A stretch of DNA of 64,000 bases from Comamonas sp. JUb58 (GTDB lineage Bacteria; Pseudomonadota; Gammaproteobacteria; Burkholderiales; Burkholderiaceae_C): positions 186,001 through 250,000 of the forward strand of contig NZ_SOAL01000001.1 in NCBI RefSeq assembly GCF_004364775.1. The letters run 5' to 3'. The notes beneath the pieces are model-generated. The model was not told the origin of the DNA and made no database searches. It was given only the letters and a program-made list of their open reading frames with translations. Below, one piece after another: positions 17,344 to 25,566 of this stretch (position 1 is the first letter of the stretch; the number at the start of each line of letters is the position of its first letter). The position numbers and the translations under genes were made by a program.

Positions 17344-17379
17344 CATGGCCGTGCCCTGCAAGGAGAGCGGCCTTTTTTT
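17344..17379 (+). terminator. Weak terminator after the GbsR-type gene
   Basis: GGCCG...CGGCC with a 16-base loop followed by T7 directly upstream of operator site 2. The stem is short, so read-through into the next operon is possible. Confidence 0.5.
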
Positions 17380-17389
17380 GGCACCATTA

Positions 17390-17407
17390 TTTCTGTTTTG
17401 ACAGAAA
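17390..17407. promoter_or_regulatory. GbsR-type operator, site 2
   Basis: TTTCTGT-TTTG-ACAGAAA, the same palindrome as at 16734-16751, with TTGACA in the same place. It lies 18 bases before the DCC-family gene's ATG at 17425. No clear -10 box sits at the usual distance. Confidence 0.8.
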
Positions 17408-17424
17408 CATCGAAAGGAATGCAT

Positions 17425-17916
17425 ATGCTGAGCCGTGATACTGCCGACACCCGCTTCCCACTGACCATTTACTACGACGCCAGCTGCCGCATGTGCAATG
17501 CCGAGATGCGCCATTTGATGCTGCGCAACCAGGCGGGCAAGCTCATCTTTATTGACGCCAGCACCGCCGATCTGAGTGAGGCCCCCGCCGACAAGGCCGC
17601 ACTGATGCAGGCCATCCACGGCGTGGGCGCCGATGGCAAGGTCTACATCGGGGTCGATTGCCTGACCCGCGCCTACCTGGGCGTGGGCTGGGCCTGGGTG
17701 CCCCGGCTGGCGGGACTGCCGCTGGTGGCCGATGCGCTCGACAAGCTCTACCCACTGCTGGCCCGCAACCGCTACCGTCTGCCACTGGCCCCGATGGCCT
17801 GGGTTCTGGAGCAGGGCTTGCAATGCACGGTACGGCGCCAGGCCCGGCAGGCTGCAGCGCGCAGCGCAGCCTGCGCACGCGGCAGCGATGCCTGCGATAT
17901 CGACCGCCCGCGCTAA
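17425..17916 (+). CDS. DCC family (DUF393) thiol-disulfide oxidoreductase-like protein
   Basis: 163-residue protein with the DCC motif near the N-terminus, YYDASCRMCNAEM, giving a CxxC pair in a thioredoxin-like fold (predicted for this family). The start at 17425 is used because AAAGGA lies 6 bases before it; the ATG at 17419 is too close. It is the first gene of a four-gene operon under operator site 2. DCC proteins are thought to be redox proteins but their substrates are largely unknown. Confidence 0.87.
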   Translation: MLSRDTADTRFPLTIYYDASCRMCNAEMRHLMLRNQAGKLIFIDASTADLSEAPADKAALMQAIHGVGADGKVYIGVDCLTRAYLGVGWAWVPRLAGLPLVADALDKLYPLLARNRYRLPLAPMAWVLEQGLQCTVRRQARQAAARSAACARGSDACDIDRPR

Positions 17917-17957
17917 ACGCGCTGCTAGAAAAACGCCCTTGGCAACCAGGAGACAGC

Positions 17958-18875
17958 ATGCACAGCACCCACGCCCCCCAACCCACCGTCTTGCTCTGCG
18001 GCGGCCAGGGCTTTATCGGCCAGGCGCTGGCGCGCCAGCTGCGTGCCCAGGGCATGCGCGTCATTGCAGCCAGCCGGCGCTCCCAGCCGCCGCTGCAGTT
18101 TGGCAAGATGCAGCAGCCGGCCGATTGGCTGCCCCATCTGCAAGGCGTGGACATGGTCATCAACGCCGTAGGCAGCCTGCGCGACCAGCCGGGCCCCGAC
18201 GGTGCCACTTTGGAGGCCCTGCACCAAACCAGCCCGCAAGCACTGTTTGAGGCCTGCGCCCAAGCGGGGGTACGGCGCGTGATGCAGCTGTCGGCCCTGG
18301 GGGTGGAGGGCAACGACACCGCCTACGCCCGCACCAAGCGCGCAGCCGACAGCCGTTTGCTGGCCCTGACCGCGCAAGGCCAGCTCGACGGCATTGTTGT
18401 GCGGCCCAGCATTGTCATCGGCGCACAGGGCGCCAGCACCCAGCTGTTCATGCGCCTGGCGCTGCTGCCGGTGCTGGTGCTGCCAGCGGTGATGCAGCAG
18501 CGCCTGATGCAGCCCGTCGCGGTCGATGAACTGGCCGAGGTAATGGTACGGCTGCTGCAGTCCCCCACCACCGGCATCGTGTCGCTGGGCGGGCCTCGGC
18601 GTCTCAGCATGGCGCAGATGATTCTGAGCCTGCGCCAGCAATCCGGCCGCAGCAAGGCGCTGCAACTGCGCTTGCCGGACTGGGCCACCCAAGCCAGCGC
18701 ACGGCTGGGCGATGCGGTGCCCAGCAGCCCCTGGTGCAGTGCTTCCTTGCAACTGGCATCCCTGGACAATTGCTGCGACCCGGCGCCGATGGCGCAGTGG
18801 CTGGGGCGCGCACCCAGCGATCCGGCTCAGATGCTGGCCCTTATCCGGGGCCCGGCTGCGGGAGAGGCCAAATGA
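17958..18875 (+). CDS. NAD(P)-binding SDR/NmrA-like epimerase-type protein
   Basis: 305-residue atypical SDR. The N-terminal Rossmann motif GGQGFIGQALARQL is a clear GxxGxxG; the segment LSALGVEGNDTAYARTKRAAD places Tyr and Lys in the YxxxK-like arrangement of extended SDRs. The C-terminal half fits the NDUFA9/YwnB-like group that binds cofactor or quinone-type ligands. AGGAGA precedes the ATG at 17958 by 4-5 bases. Its stop overlaps the next ATG (ATGA). The actual substrate is not evident. Confidence 0.87.
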   Translation: MHSTHAPQPTVLLCGGQGFIGQALARQLRAQGMRVIAASRRSQPPLQFGKMQQPADWLPHLQGVDMVINAVGSLRDQPGPDGATLEALHQTSPQALFEACAQAGVRRVMQLSALGVEGNDTAYARTKRAADSRLLALTAQGQLDGIVVRPSIVIGAQGASTQLFMRLALLPVLVLPAVMQQRLMQPVAVDELAEVMVRLLQSPTTGIVSLGGPRRLSMAQMILSLRQQSGRSKALQLRLPDWATQASARLGDAVPSSPWCSASLQLASLDNCCDPAPMAQWLGRAPSDPAQMLALIRGPAAGEAK

Positions 18876-19273
18876 CCGCCAGACCGATACCGCAGCACCC
18901 GCCCTTGCAGCTGCTGCGCCTGAGCCTGGTCGCCGTCTGGCTGTGGACGGCCGCTGCCAGCCTGCTGCAGTGGCAGGGCGAAAGCACCTCGCTGCTGATG
19001 GCGGGTGGCATCGCATCGCCCGACATCCAGACCTGGTTGATTGGCGCTGGCGTGGCGCTGGATCTGCTGCTAGGCCTGTGGCTGCTGTGGCGGCCCGGGC
19101 GCGCGGCCTATGCCGCTTCGTTCGCAGCCATGCTGGCGATGACCCTGGCAGCGACCGCGCTGCTGCCCAGCCTGTGGCTGCACCCACTGGGCCCCTTGTC
19201 CAAAAACCTGCCGATTGCTGCCGCGCTCTGGCTGCTGTGGCAGAGCAGCCCCTGCGACGGACGGAGTGAATGA
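18872..19273 (+). CDS. DoxX-like small integral membrane protein
   Basis: 133-residue protein with four predicted membrane helices (about residues 13-32, 50-70, 78-100, 108-125) and short loops, resembling the DoxX-like family. The start overlaps the upstream stop as ATGA and its own stop overlaps the next gene's start, so the operon is tightly coupled. DoxX-like proteins are often membrane partners of redox enzymes; here DCC and SDR proteins are the obvious candidates. Function not established. Confidence 0.8.
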   Translation: MTARPIPQHPPLQLLRLSLVAVWLWTAAASLLQWQGESTSLLMAGGIASPDIQTWLIGAGVALDLLLGLWLLWRPGRAAYAASFAAMLAMTLAATALLPSLWLHPLGPLSKNLPIAAALWLLWQSSPCDGRSE

Positions 19274-19749
19274 TGAACACCTATTTGCTGCTCAAAACCC
19301 TGCACATCCTGTCGAGCGTGCTGATGGTCGGCACGGGATTTGGCTCGGCCTTCTATATGTTCTTTGCCAACCGCAGCGGCAATGTAGCGGCCCAGGCCGT
19401 GGTCAGCCGGCTGGTGGTGCGGGCTGATTGGTGGTTCACGACGCCGGCGGTCATCATCCAGCCGCTCAGCGGCTGGGCGCTGATGATGATGGCCGGCTGG
19501 CCCTGGCACACGCCCTGGCTGCTGCTGTCGATGGCGCTGTATGTGCTGGCGGGCCTGTGCTGGTTGCCGGTGGTGGCCATGCAAATCCGCATGGCCCACA
19601 TGGCCGCCCAGGCCGATGCCCAGGGCCAGCCGCTGCCCGACGCGTACCGGCGCCTGGCCGGGCGCTGGGAGGCGCTGGGCTACCCGGCCTTTGTGGCGAT
19701 GCTGGGCGTGTACTACATGATGGTCAACAAGCCCACGCTCTGGAATTAG
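19270..19749 (+). CDS. DUF2269 family integral membrane protein
   Basis: 159-residue membrane protein with about four hydrophobic spans. The start motif MNTYLLLKTLHILSSVLMVGTGFGSAFYM, with a histidine inside the first helix, and a later RADWWFTTPAVIIQPLSGW are typical for DUF2269. Intramembrane histidines and a YxxxxRWEALGYPAF segment suggest haem or quinone contact, but this is inference. Last gene of the operon; its stop is 4 bases from the convergent peroxidase gene's stop. Confidence 0.87.
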   Translation: MMNTYLLLKTLHILSSVLMVGTGFGSAFYMFFANRSGNVAAQAVVSRLVVRADWWFTTPAVIIQPLSGWALMMMAGWPWHTPWLLLSMALYVLAGLCWLPVVAMQIRMAHMAAQADAQGQPLPDAYRRLAGRWEALGYPAFVAMLGVYYMMVNKPTLWN

Positions 19750-19753
19750 CGTT

Positions 19754-20671
19754 TTACAAACCCAATGCGCGCAGATCGATGCGGCCGTCCAGCATCGGCG
19801 GGCACCAGTAGTAGGCATTGGTAACGGGGTTGGACATCTGGAACAGGCCATCGGCAATGCCGTCTTCCTCGCCCGCCATGCGGCGCATCTGCGCCTCAAA
19901 GGCGTCATAGCTGCGGCCAAATCCGGCAAAGATGGCGCCAACGGCATCGCTGCCATCGGGCTGCACCTTCCACCAGGGCATATTGCGGCGCAGGATAAAG
20001 GCTTCGGGGTCGAAGCTCTCCTGCGCGGTGCGCTTGACGTGGGCCGACGCGGGCGCATCGTCCAGCTCTTCGTTGTCGCTCAGGCGGCGGCCAATCATGT
20101 GGTCCTTTTGCAGCGCGCTCATGCGGGCAAAGGCGTCCATGTCATGCAGCCACTGCTGCACGGCAAAGTAGCTGCCGCCGTCCAGCCCCGGGCCCATGCC
20201 ATCGGCAATGGCGGCATGCACGGCGTCGTCGTCCTTGGGGTTTTCGGTGCCGTCTTCGTAGCCGGTCAGATCGCGCACCGCATCCTTGCCGTTCCAGCCG
20301 TGGCGGAAGCAATCCACCACCTTCTCGCGGCTGAAAGCCGGCGCCAGCAGCGCAGCCGCCTCACGCGACAGACGCAGCACATCGCCCTGGTCATTGCCGC
20401 GCAGCCACAGGCACAGCGCATGCGGCGTCAATGCCAGCGGGCCTTGGGGCCCGGTGATGGCCGGAAAATTGCGCAAGCCCGGCACCTGCACGCCCAACAG
20501 ATCGGCCACCGGCTGGCCGATGCAGACAACGGCCTGCTCGCCATCGGCCCATTGCTGCAAGCGCGCCAGCGCGGCACGCACGGCCGGGGCATCGCCGGAG
20601 ATTTTCCAGAGTTGGTAGCGGCTGGCAGCTGGCAGCGCCAGCAGGATTCCTGGTTGGTTCAAGGCGGTCAT
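19754..20671 (-). CDS. Dyp-type haem peroxidase
   Basis: 305-residue dye-decolorising peroxidase of the YfeX-like (class P/B) group, a haem enzyme that reduces hydrogen peroxide with various donors. The distal GxxDG motif appears as GYEDGTENP, and the proximal haem histidine is in SAHVKRTAQ. The C-terminal FAGFGRSYDAFEAQMRRMAG region is typical. The start at 20671 (MTALNQPGIL) is chosen since family members begin with such a segment; an in-frame ATG exists at 20722. No encapsulin gene or C-terminal encapsulin-targeting peptide is visible. Confidence 0.93.
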   Translation of the reverse strand: MTALNQPGILLALPAASRYQLWKISGDAPAVRAALARLQQWADGEQAVVCIGQPVADLLGVQVPGLRNFPAITGPQGPLALTPHALCLWLRGNDQGDVLRLSREAAALLAPAFSREKVVDCFRHGWNGKDAVRDLTGYEDGTENPKDDDAVHAAIADGMGPGLDGGSYFAVQQWLHDMDAFARMSALQKDHMIGRRLSDNEELDDAPASAHVKRTAQESFDPEAFILRRNMPWWKVQPDGSDAVGAIFAGFGRSYDAFEAQMRRMAGEEDGIADGLFQMSNPVTNAYYWCPPMLDGRIDLRALGL

Positions 20672-20805
20672 CGTGTGGGGGACGCGCAGCTGTGCCGCTG
20701 CGTCTTCGCTGTTGGATTGCAATCAGCTATTGTCGCGCAGCTGTCCTACAAACAAGGCCCTTGCCCGTTTGCATTGCCCAATCACGACCATAGCTGTTGC
20801 TTTTA

Positions 20806-21070
20806 GAACGTGTTTACGATCTCTACGCAGCCGCGTTGGAGTGCAATCGGGATGAGTTCGAAGGGCTGGTCCGCAGCTTGCACCGGGGTGCAAGCAAGGG
20901 CCAGCGCGAAGAAATCGCCCGATTTCACTCCAACCCGTAGGGACAGTGGCTTTGCGAGCGGTCCCCTTCGTTGCAGCACTTGCCAATAGCGGGCTATTGG
21001 CTGCGCACTGCGCCTCGCATCCCATCTCGCAAAGACACTGTCGCGGCGCGAGGAGATCGTAAACACGTTC
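20806..21070. repeat. 265-bp folded non-coding repeat, copy 1
   Basis: Bounded by a perfect 18-base inverted repeat, GAACGTGTTTACGATCTC and its complement (20806-20823 and 21053-21070). Inside are two long hairpin arms. Arm A (20823-20940) pairs TTGGAGTGCAATCGGG (20836-20851) with 20918-20933 and ends in a GCTTGCAC-cggg-GTGCAAGC apex (20876-20895). Arm B (20942-21042) pairs GACAGTG-g-CTTTGCGAG with 21026-21042 and ends in GCCAATAGC-gg-GCTATTGGC (20982-21001). The whole therefore folds as a three-way junction. It fills the gap between the peroxidase gene and the divergent AraC-type gene; no target duplication is visible. A second copy is at 25172-25436. Confidence 0.9.
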
Positions 21071-21129
21071 TCAGGCTGCAGCTTGGCAGAATCTGTGCGA
21101 TCAATGTCGTTGCTGCCAAATCGTCCTGC

Positions 21130-22176
21130 ATGCACACTGTGCGCATGCCCCCATCCCGCACCACCGCCGCCCACAACGCCCAGCCCGGCCACCGCGTCAT
21201 CTGCATCGCCTACCCGCGGGCGATGAGCCTGGACATCACCGGGCCCATGCAGGTGTTTGCCACCGCCAACGATGTGCGCGAGCGCCAGGGCCAGCCCGCC
21301 TTCTACCAGCTGGTCTTTGCCGGGCTGGAGGCCGGCCCGGTGACGCTGTCCTGCGGTTTGCAGACCATCGCCACCCAGGGCCTGGGCCAGCTGCGCCCCG
21401 GCGCCAACAGCACGGTGCTGGTACCGGGGGGCGATGGCGTGGTCGAGGTGCAGCACCACAGCGGCCTGCGCCAGTGGCTGCAGCGCACGGCGCCCAAAGT
21501 GCAGCGCCTGGGCTCGGTCTGCTCGGGCGCGCTGATCCTGGCACGCGCCGGCTTGCTCGATGGCCTGTCTGCCACCACCCATTGGTGCCGCCTGGCTGAG
21601 CTGGCGGCGATGGAACGCCCCATCCAGGTCGATGGCGACCGGCTGCACACCTTTGATGCCAGCCATCCGCAGCAGCGCCATATCTTCACCTCCGCCGGGG
21701 TGACCTCGGGCATTGACCTGGCGCTGAGCCTGATCGAGGCCGACCTGGGCCGCAGCATGGCGCTGGCCGTCGCCCGGCACCTGGTGATGTTTGTGCGCCG
21801 GCCCGGCGGCCAGGCGCAGTTCAGCCCGCTGCTGGCGGCCGAGACCACACAGGCGCCGCGCCTGGCCGGTTTGCTGGAGTGGATTCCCGGCCACCTGGGC
21901 GAGCGCCTCAGTGTGGAACAGCTGGCGGCGCAGGCCTGCCTGCCGCCGCGCACCCTGGCGCGCGTGTTCCAGCAAGAGCTGGGCACCACGCCGGGCCGCT
22001 ATGTGGAGCGGGTGCGGCTGCAAGCCGCCACCACCTTGCTGAGCCAGCGCCAGGCCTCTGTCTCCACCGTGGCGCGCCTCTGCGGCTTTGGCCACCCGGA
22101 AAACCTGCGCCGCAGCTTTCACAAGACCCTGGCTGTCAGCCCCCAGGCCTTTGCCGAGCGCTTTGGCGCCGGCTAG
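21130..22176 (+). CDS. GlxA-like AraC-family regulator with DJ-1/PfpI domain
   Basis: About 348 residues. An N-terminal DJ-1/PfpI-like ligand domain (residues about 20-190) shows the nucleophile-elbow region LGSVCSGALILARAGLLDG, and the C-terminal AraC DNA-binding domain has two helix-turn-helix units (VEQLAAQACLPPRTLARVFQ and ATTLLSQRQASVSTVARLCG). The start is uncertain between 21130 and 21145; no ribosome site is clear and the frame runs back into the repeat element. The MFS pump gene follows 113 bases later and may be its target. Confidence 0.87.
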   Translation: MHTVRMPPSRTTAAHNAQPGHRVICIAYPRAMSLDITGPMQVFATANDVRERQGQPAFYQLVFAGLEAGPVTLSCGLQTIATQGLGQLRPGANSTVLVPGGDGVVEVQHHSGLRQWLQRTAPKVQRLGSVCSGALILARAGLLDGLSATTHWCRLAELAAMERPIQVDGDRLHTFDASHPQQRHIFTSAGVTSGIDLALSLIEADLGRSMALAVARHLVMFVRRPGGQAQFSPLLAAETTQAPRLAGLLEWIPGHLGERLSVEQLAAQACLPPRTLARVFQQELGTTPGRYVERVRLQAATTLLSQRQASVSTVARLCGFGHPENLRRSFHKTLAVSPQAFAERFGAG

Positions 22177-22289
22177 CCCAGGGCCGCCGCTGAGCGGCTG
22201 AACCCAGCATTACTACCCACCAAGCGATCCGGACCGCACTGCGCTGCCCGGCAGCACCCTCACGCCTCTCCATTCCCGGATCACCGCCC

Positions 22290-23474
22290 ATGCTGCTCCA
22301 ACGCCACCCCCAACTGCTCACCCTCAGCATCGCGCAAGCGCTGTACTGGTCCTGCTCCATCATCGGCATCGCCCTCACCGGCCTGGTGGGCCGGCAACTA
22401 GCGCCCTGGCCGGTGCTGGCCACGGTGCCGCTGACCTTGCTGGTGGCAGGCAACCTGCTGTCGATTGGCCAACTGGCCCGCTGGATGCAGCGGCATGGCC
22501 GCGCCCGGGGCCTGCAATACGGTGCGCTGCTGGGCGTGGCAGCTGGGCTGCTGGCCGCCTGGGCGGTGGTACAGGCGAGCTTTGGGCTGTTTTGCCTGGC
22601 GATGCTGCTGCTGGGCGGCTACCAGGCCTCCGCCGGCTTTTACCACTTTACCGCGCTGGATGGAATGCCGGCCGAGCACAGCGGCCGTGCGGCAGCCTGG
22701 GTGCTGGCCGGTGGCATCGCAGCGGCGCTGCTCGCGCCCAGCCTGGCCATCCATGCAGCCGACGCGCTGACCACACCACTGGCCGGTGCCTATCTGGCCA
22801 TTGCAGTGCTGGCCTTGCTGGCCTGCGCGCTGCTGCAATGCCTGCCAGCGCATCTGCATCGGCCGATGCAGGCCAAGGCCGCCGCCCAACCCGCCCTATC
22901 GCGGCGCCAGCTCTGGCAGCGCCCCGCCCTGCGCCAGGCCATTGTGCTCAGTGCCTGCGGCCATGGGCTGATGGTGCTGGTGATGAACGCCACCCCGCTG
23001 GCCATGCATGGCGCGGGCCACTCGCTGGCCAGCTCCACCCAGGTGATCCAGTGGCATGTGCTGGGCATGTTTGCGCCCTCCTTGTTCGCGGGCCGCGCGG
23101 TGGACCGCTTTGGCGCCCGGCGCCTGGCCTGGCTGGGCGCGGCCCTGCTGGCGGCCAGCGCGGCGGTGGCGCTGATCGGCCTGCAGTTTCTGCCGTTCCT
23201 GGTTAGCTCCTTGCTGCTGGGCGCCGGCTGGAACCTGATGATCCTCGCCGGCACCAGCCTGCTGAACCAGGCCTGCACACCCGAGGAGCGCCCGCAGGCC
23301 CAGCCGATGATGGAATGGACCAACAACGGCAGCGCCGCGCTGATGTCGCTCAGCTGCGGCGTGCTGATCCAGACCCTGGGTTGGCAGGCGGTGAATGTGA
23401 CGATGCTATTGACCTTGGCGCTGCTGGCTTGGCAAGGCGGCCGCTCGGTCTGGGCGGCGCGGGCGCAGGCCTGA
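22290..23474 (+). CDS. MFS transporter
   Basis: 394-residue permease with about twelve hydrophobic spans. The N-terminus (LTLSIAQALYWSCSIIGIALTGLVG) and a mid-protein charged loop are typical of Major Facilitator carriers; a sequence FAGRAVDRFGARRLAWLG is the equivalent of motif A in the second half. It follows the GlxA-like AraC regulator on the same strand and may be controlled by it. Substrate unknown; export of a small molecule is the usual role for such regulator/pump pairs. Confidence 0.85.
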   Translation: MLLQRHPQLLTLSIAQALYWSCSIIGIALTGLVGRQLAPWPVLATVPLTLLVAGNLLSIGQLARWMQRHGRARGLQYGALLGVAAGLLAAWAVVQASFGLFCLAMLLLGGYQASAGFYHFTALDGMPAEHSGRAAAWVLAGGIAAALLAPSLAIHAADALTTPLAGAYLAIAVLALLACALLQCLPAHLHRPMQAKAAAQPALSRRQLWQRPALRQAIVLSACGHGLMVLVMNATPLAMHGAGHSLASSTQVIQWHVLGMFAPSLFAGRAVDRFGARRLAWLGAALLAASAAVALIGLQFLPFLVSSLLLGAGWNLMILAGTSLLNQACTPEERPQAQPMMEWTNNGSAALMSLSCGVLIQTLGWQAVNVTMLLTLALLAWQGGRSVWAARAQA

Positions 23475-23502
23475 GCGCAGCAGGTCTGCAAGCTCGGTCG
23501 AG

Positions 23503-23529
23503 AAAAAAAGGCCCGCAGCGATGCGGGCC
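23503..23529 (-). terminator. Terminator of fumC
   Basis: On the minus strand GGCCCGCA-tcgc-TGCGGGCC is followed by T7, 26 bases past the fumC stop. Confidence 0.93.
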
Positions 23530-23554
23530 CTGGAGCTTTCAAGCGTCTGGACGC

Positions 23555-24946
23555 TTACAGATTGCCCACCATGTGCTCGGGTACGACCCACTGGTCAAAC
23601 TGCTCGGCCGTCACATGGCCGCTGGCCACGGCCGCATCGCGCAGGCTGCTGCCTTCCTTGTGCGCCTTCTTGGCGATATAGGCCGCCTTGTCGTAGCCGA
23701 TATGGGTGTTTAGGGCGGTCACCAGCATCAGCGAGCGGCTCACCAGCTCGGTGATGCGCTCGCGGTTGGGCTCGATGCCGACGGCGCAGTGGTCATTGAA
23801 GCTCACCATGCCATCAGCCAGCAGGCGCACGCTCTGCAGGAAGTTGTGCGCCACCATGGGGCGGAACACATTCAGCTCGAAGTTGCCCGAGGCGCCGCCG
23901 ACGTTGATGGCAGCATCGTTGCCAAACACCTGGGCGCAGAGCATGGTCATCGCTTCGCACTGCGTGGGGTTGACCTTGCCCGGCATGATGGACGAGCCAG
24001 GCTCGTTCTCGGGGATGGAGATCTCACCCAGGCCGCTGCGTGGGCCCGATGCCAGCCAGCGCACATCGTTGGCGATCTTCATCAGGCTGGCCGCCAGGGT
24101 CTTGAGGGCGCCATGGCCAAACACCAGCGCATCGCAGGAACCCAACGATTCAAACTTGTTGGGCGAGGTCACAAAGGGGTAGCCGGTCAGCTTGGCCAGC
24201 TCTTGCGCCACACCTTCGGCATAGCCCTTGGGCGCGTTCAGGCCCGTGCCCACGGCGGTGCCGCCCAGCGCCAGCTCATACAGATGGGGCAGTGCCGACT
24301 TGAGGTGCTTGGCACCATGCTCCAGCTGGGCCACCCAGCCAGAGATCTCCTGGCCCAGGGTCAGCGGCGTGGCATCCTGCAGGTGGGTGCGGCCGATCTT
24401 GACGATGTCGTTGAAGGCCTCGCTCTTGGCCTGCAGCGTGCGGCGCAGCTTTTCCAGCGCGGGCAGCAGCTTGCGCTCGATGGCGGTGACGGCGGCCACA
24501 TGCATGGCGGTGGGGTAGACGTCGTTGCTGGACTGGCTTTTGTTCACATCGTCATTGGGGTGGACCAAGCGCGACTCGCCGCGCTCGCCGCCCAGCAGCT
24601 CGCTGGCGCGGTTGGCCAGCACTTCATTGACGTTCATGTTCGTCTGCGTGCCCGAGCCGGTCTGCCAGACCACCAGCGGGAACTCATCGGGGTGCTGGCC
24701 GGCAATCACCTCGTCGGCGGCCGCATTGATGGCCTTGGACTTCTTCTCGTCGAGCAGGCCCAGCGCGTTGTTGACGGTGGCACTGGCCTTTTTCACCTGC
24801 GCCAGCGCATGGATGATCTCGCCGGGCTGCTTCTCGCCGCTGATGTCGAAGTTCTGCAGCGAGCGCTGCGTCTGGGCACCCCAGAGTTTGTCGGCGGGCA
24901 CATCGATCAGGCCGAAGGTGTCTTTTTCCTGGCGGGTAGCTGTCAT
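23555..24946 (-). CDS. fumC: Class II fumarate hydratase
   Basis: 463-residue iron-free fumarase of the aspartase/fumarase superfamily, which interconverts fumarate and malate in the citric acid cycle. The flexible-loop signature [16 protein letters not shown] is present, as are [13 protein letters not shown] and the catalytic [16 protein letters not shown]. Full length and a homotetramer is expected. Divergent from the class I fumarase gene with a 620-base gap holding copy 2 of the 265-bp repeat. Iron-independent fumarases usually serve under oxidative or iron-poor conditions. Confidence 0.97.
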   Translation of the reverse strand: MTATRQEKDTFGLIDVPADKLWGAQTQRSLQNFDISGEKQPGEIIHALAQVKKASATVNNALGLLDEKKSKAINAAADEVIAGQHPDEFPLVVWQTGSGTQTNMNVNEVLANRASELLGGERGESRLVHPNDDVNKSQSSNDVYPTAMHVAAVTAIERKLLPALEKLRRTLQAKSEAFNDIVKIGRTHLQDATPLTLGQEISGWVAQLEHGAKHLKSALPHLYELALGGTAVGTGLNAPKGYAEGVAQELAKLTGYPFVTSPNKFESLGSCDALVFGHGALKTLAASLMKIANDVRWLASGPRSGLGEISIPENEPGSSIMPGKVNPTQCEAMTMLCAQVFGNDAAINVGGASGNFELNVFRPMVAHNFLQSVRLLADGMVSFNDHCAVGIEPNRERITELVSRSLMLVTALNTHIGYDKAAYIAKKAHKEGSSLRDAAVASGHVTAEQFDQWVVPEHMVGNL

Positions 24947-25171
24947 GTCTGGATCACTCCTTGTATCTCAACAATTGCAACGCGGCTCGTCTGGCTGGTA
25001 AGCGTTTGGCTGGTGGGCCGCAGGATTCGTAAATATGACGCCGCCCGCTTTGCGGCAAAGCGGGCGCAGCATCGCATCCTAACGCAGTCAATGACAGGCG
25101 TTCTCATCTGTACCAAGCAGCCATGCTGGGCGCATGCTCTTGCGCTCAGCCGACACTTGGGCGACACCCCA
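24947..25171. other. Intergenic stretch upstream of fumC
   Basis: Part of the 620-base gap between the divergent fumarase genes. Apart from the 265-bp repeat (copy 2) and about 130 bases directly before the class I fumarase gene, I see only AT-richer sequence suited to hold promoters; no conserved box stood out. Confidence 0.4.
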
Positions 25172-25436
25172 GAACCTGCTCAAAATCTCTACGCAGCCGC
25201 GTTGGAGTGCAATCGGGATGAGTTCGAAGGGCTGGTCCGCAGCTTGCACCGGGGTGCAAGCAAGGGCCAGCGCGCAGAAATCGCCCGATTTCACTCCAAC
25301 CCGTAGGGACAGTGGCTTTGCGAGCGGTCTGCTTCGTTGCAGCGCTTGCCAATAGCTGGCTATTGGCTGCGCGCTGCGCCTCGCATCCCATCTCGCAAAG
25401 ACACTGTCGCGGCGCGAGGAGACTTTGAGCAGGTTC
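25172..25436. repeat. 265-bp folded non-coding repeat, copy 2
   Basis: Same length and orientation as copy 1 at 20806-21070, and the interior is identical except for about six substitutions. The terminal inverted repeat is a different sequence, GAACCTGCTCAAAATCTC (25172-25189), and the right end (25419-25436) is its complement except at one base. Relative to copy 1, five stem positions differ on the left and the matching five differ on the right, so pairing is kept. In arm B the lower stem GCAGCGC/GCGCTGC pairs fully here but has two mismatches in copy 1. Confidence 0.9.
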
Positions 25437-25566
25437 TGATTCTTCTAGAAGACTTATCGGGCATTTGCCACCACCGGCCCGGCGAAAGGCCGATAATCGC
25501 AGCCGTGATACCGAGCGCCAACGGCAGCATAGCCTTGCGCAATCCAAAACCCACCCCACAAGCACG

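Noticed and set aside
20971..21129. N-terminal extension of the AraC-type gene into the 265-bp repeat
   Set aside because: The same sequence in copy 2 also gives an open stretch without a regulator behind it; the regulator's domain starts near residue 20 of the shorter form.
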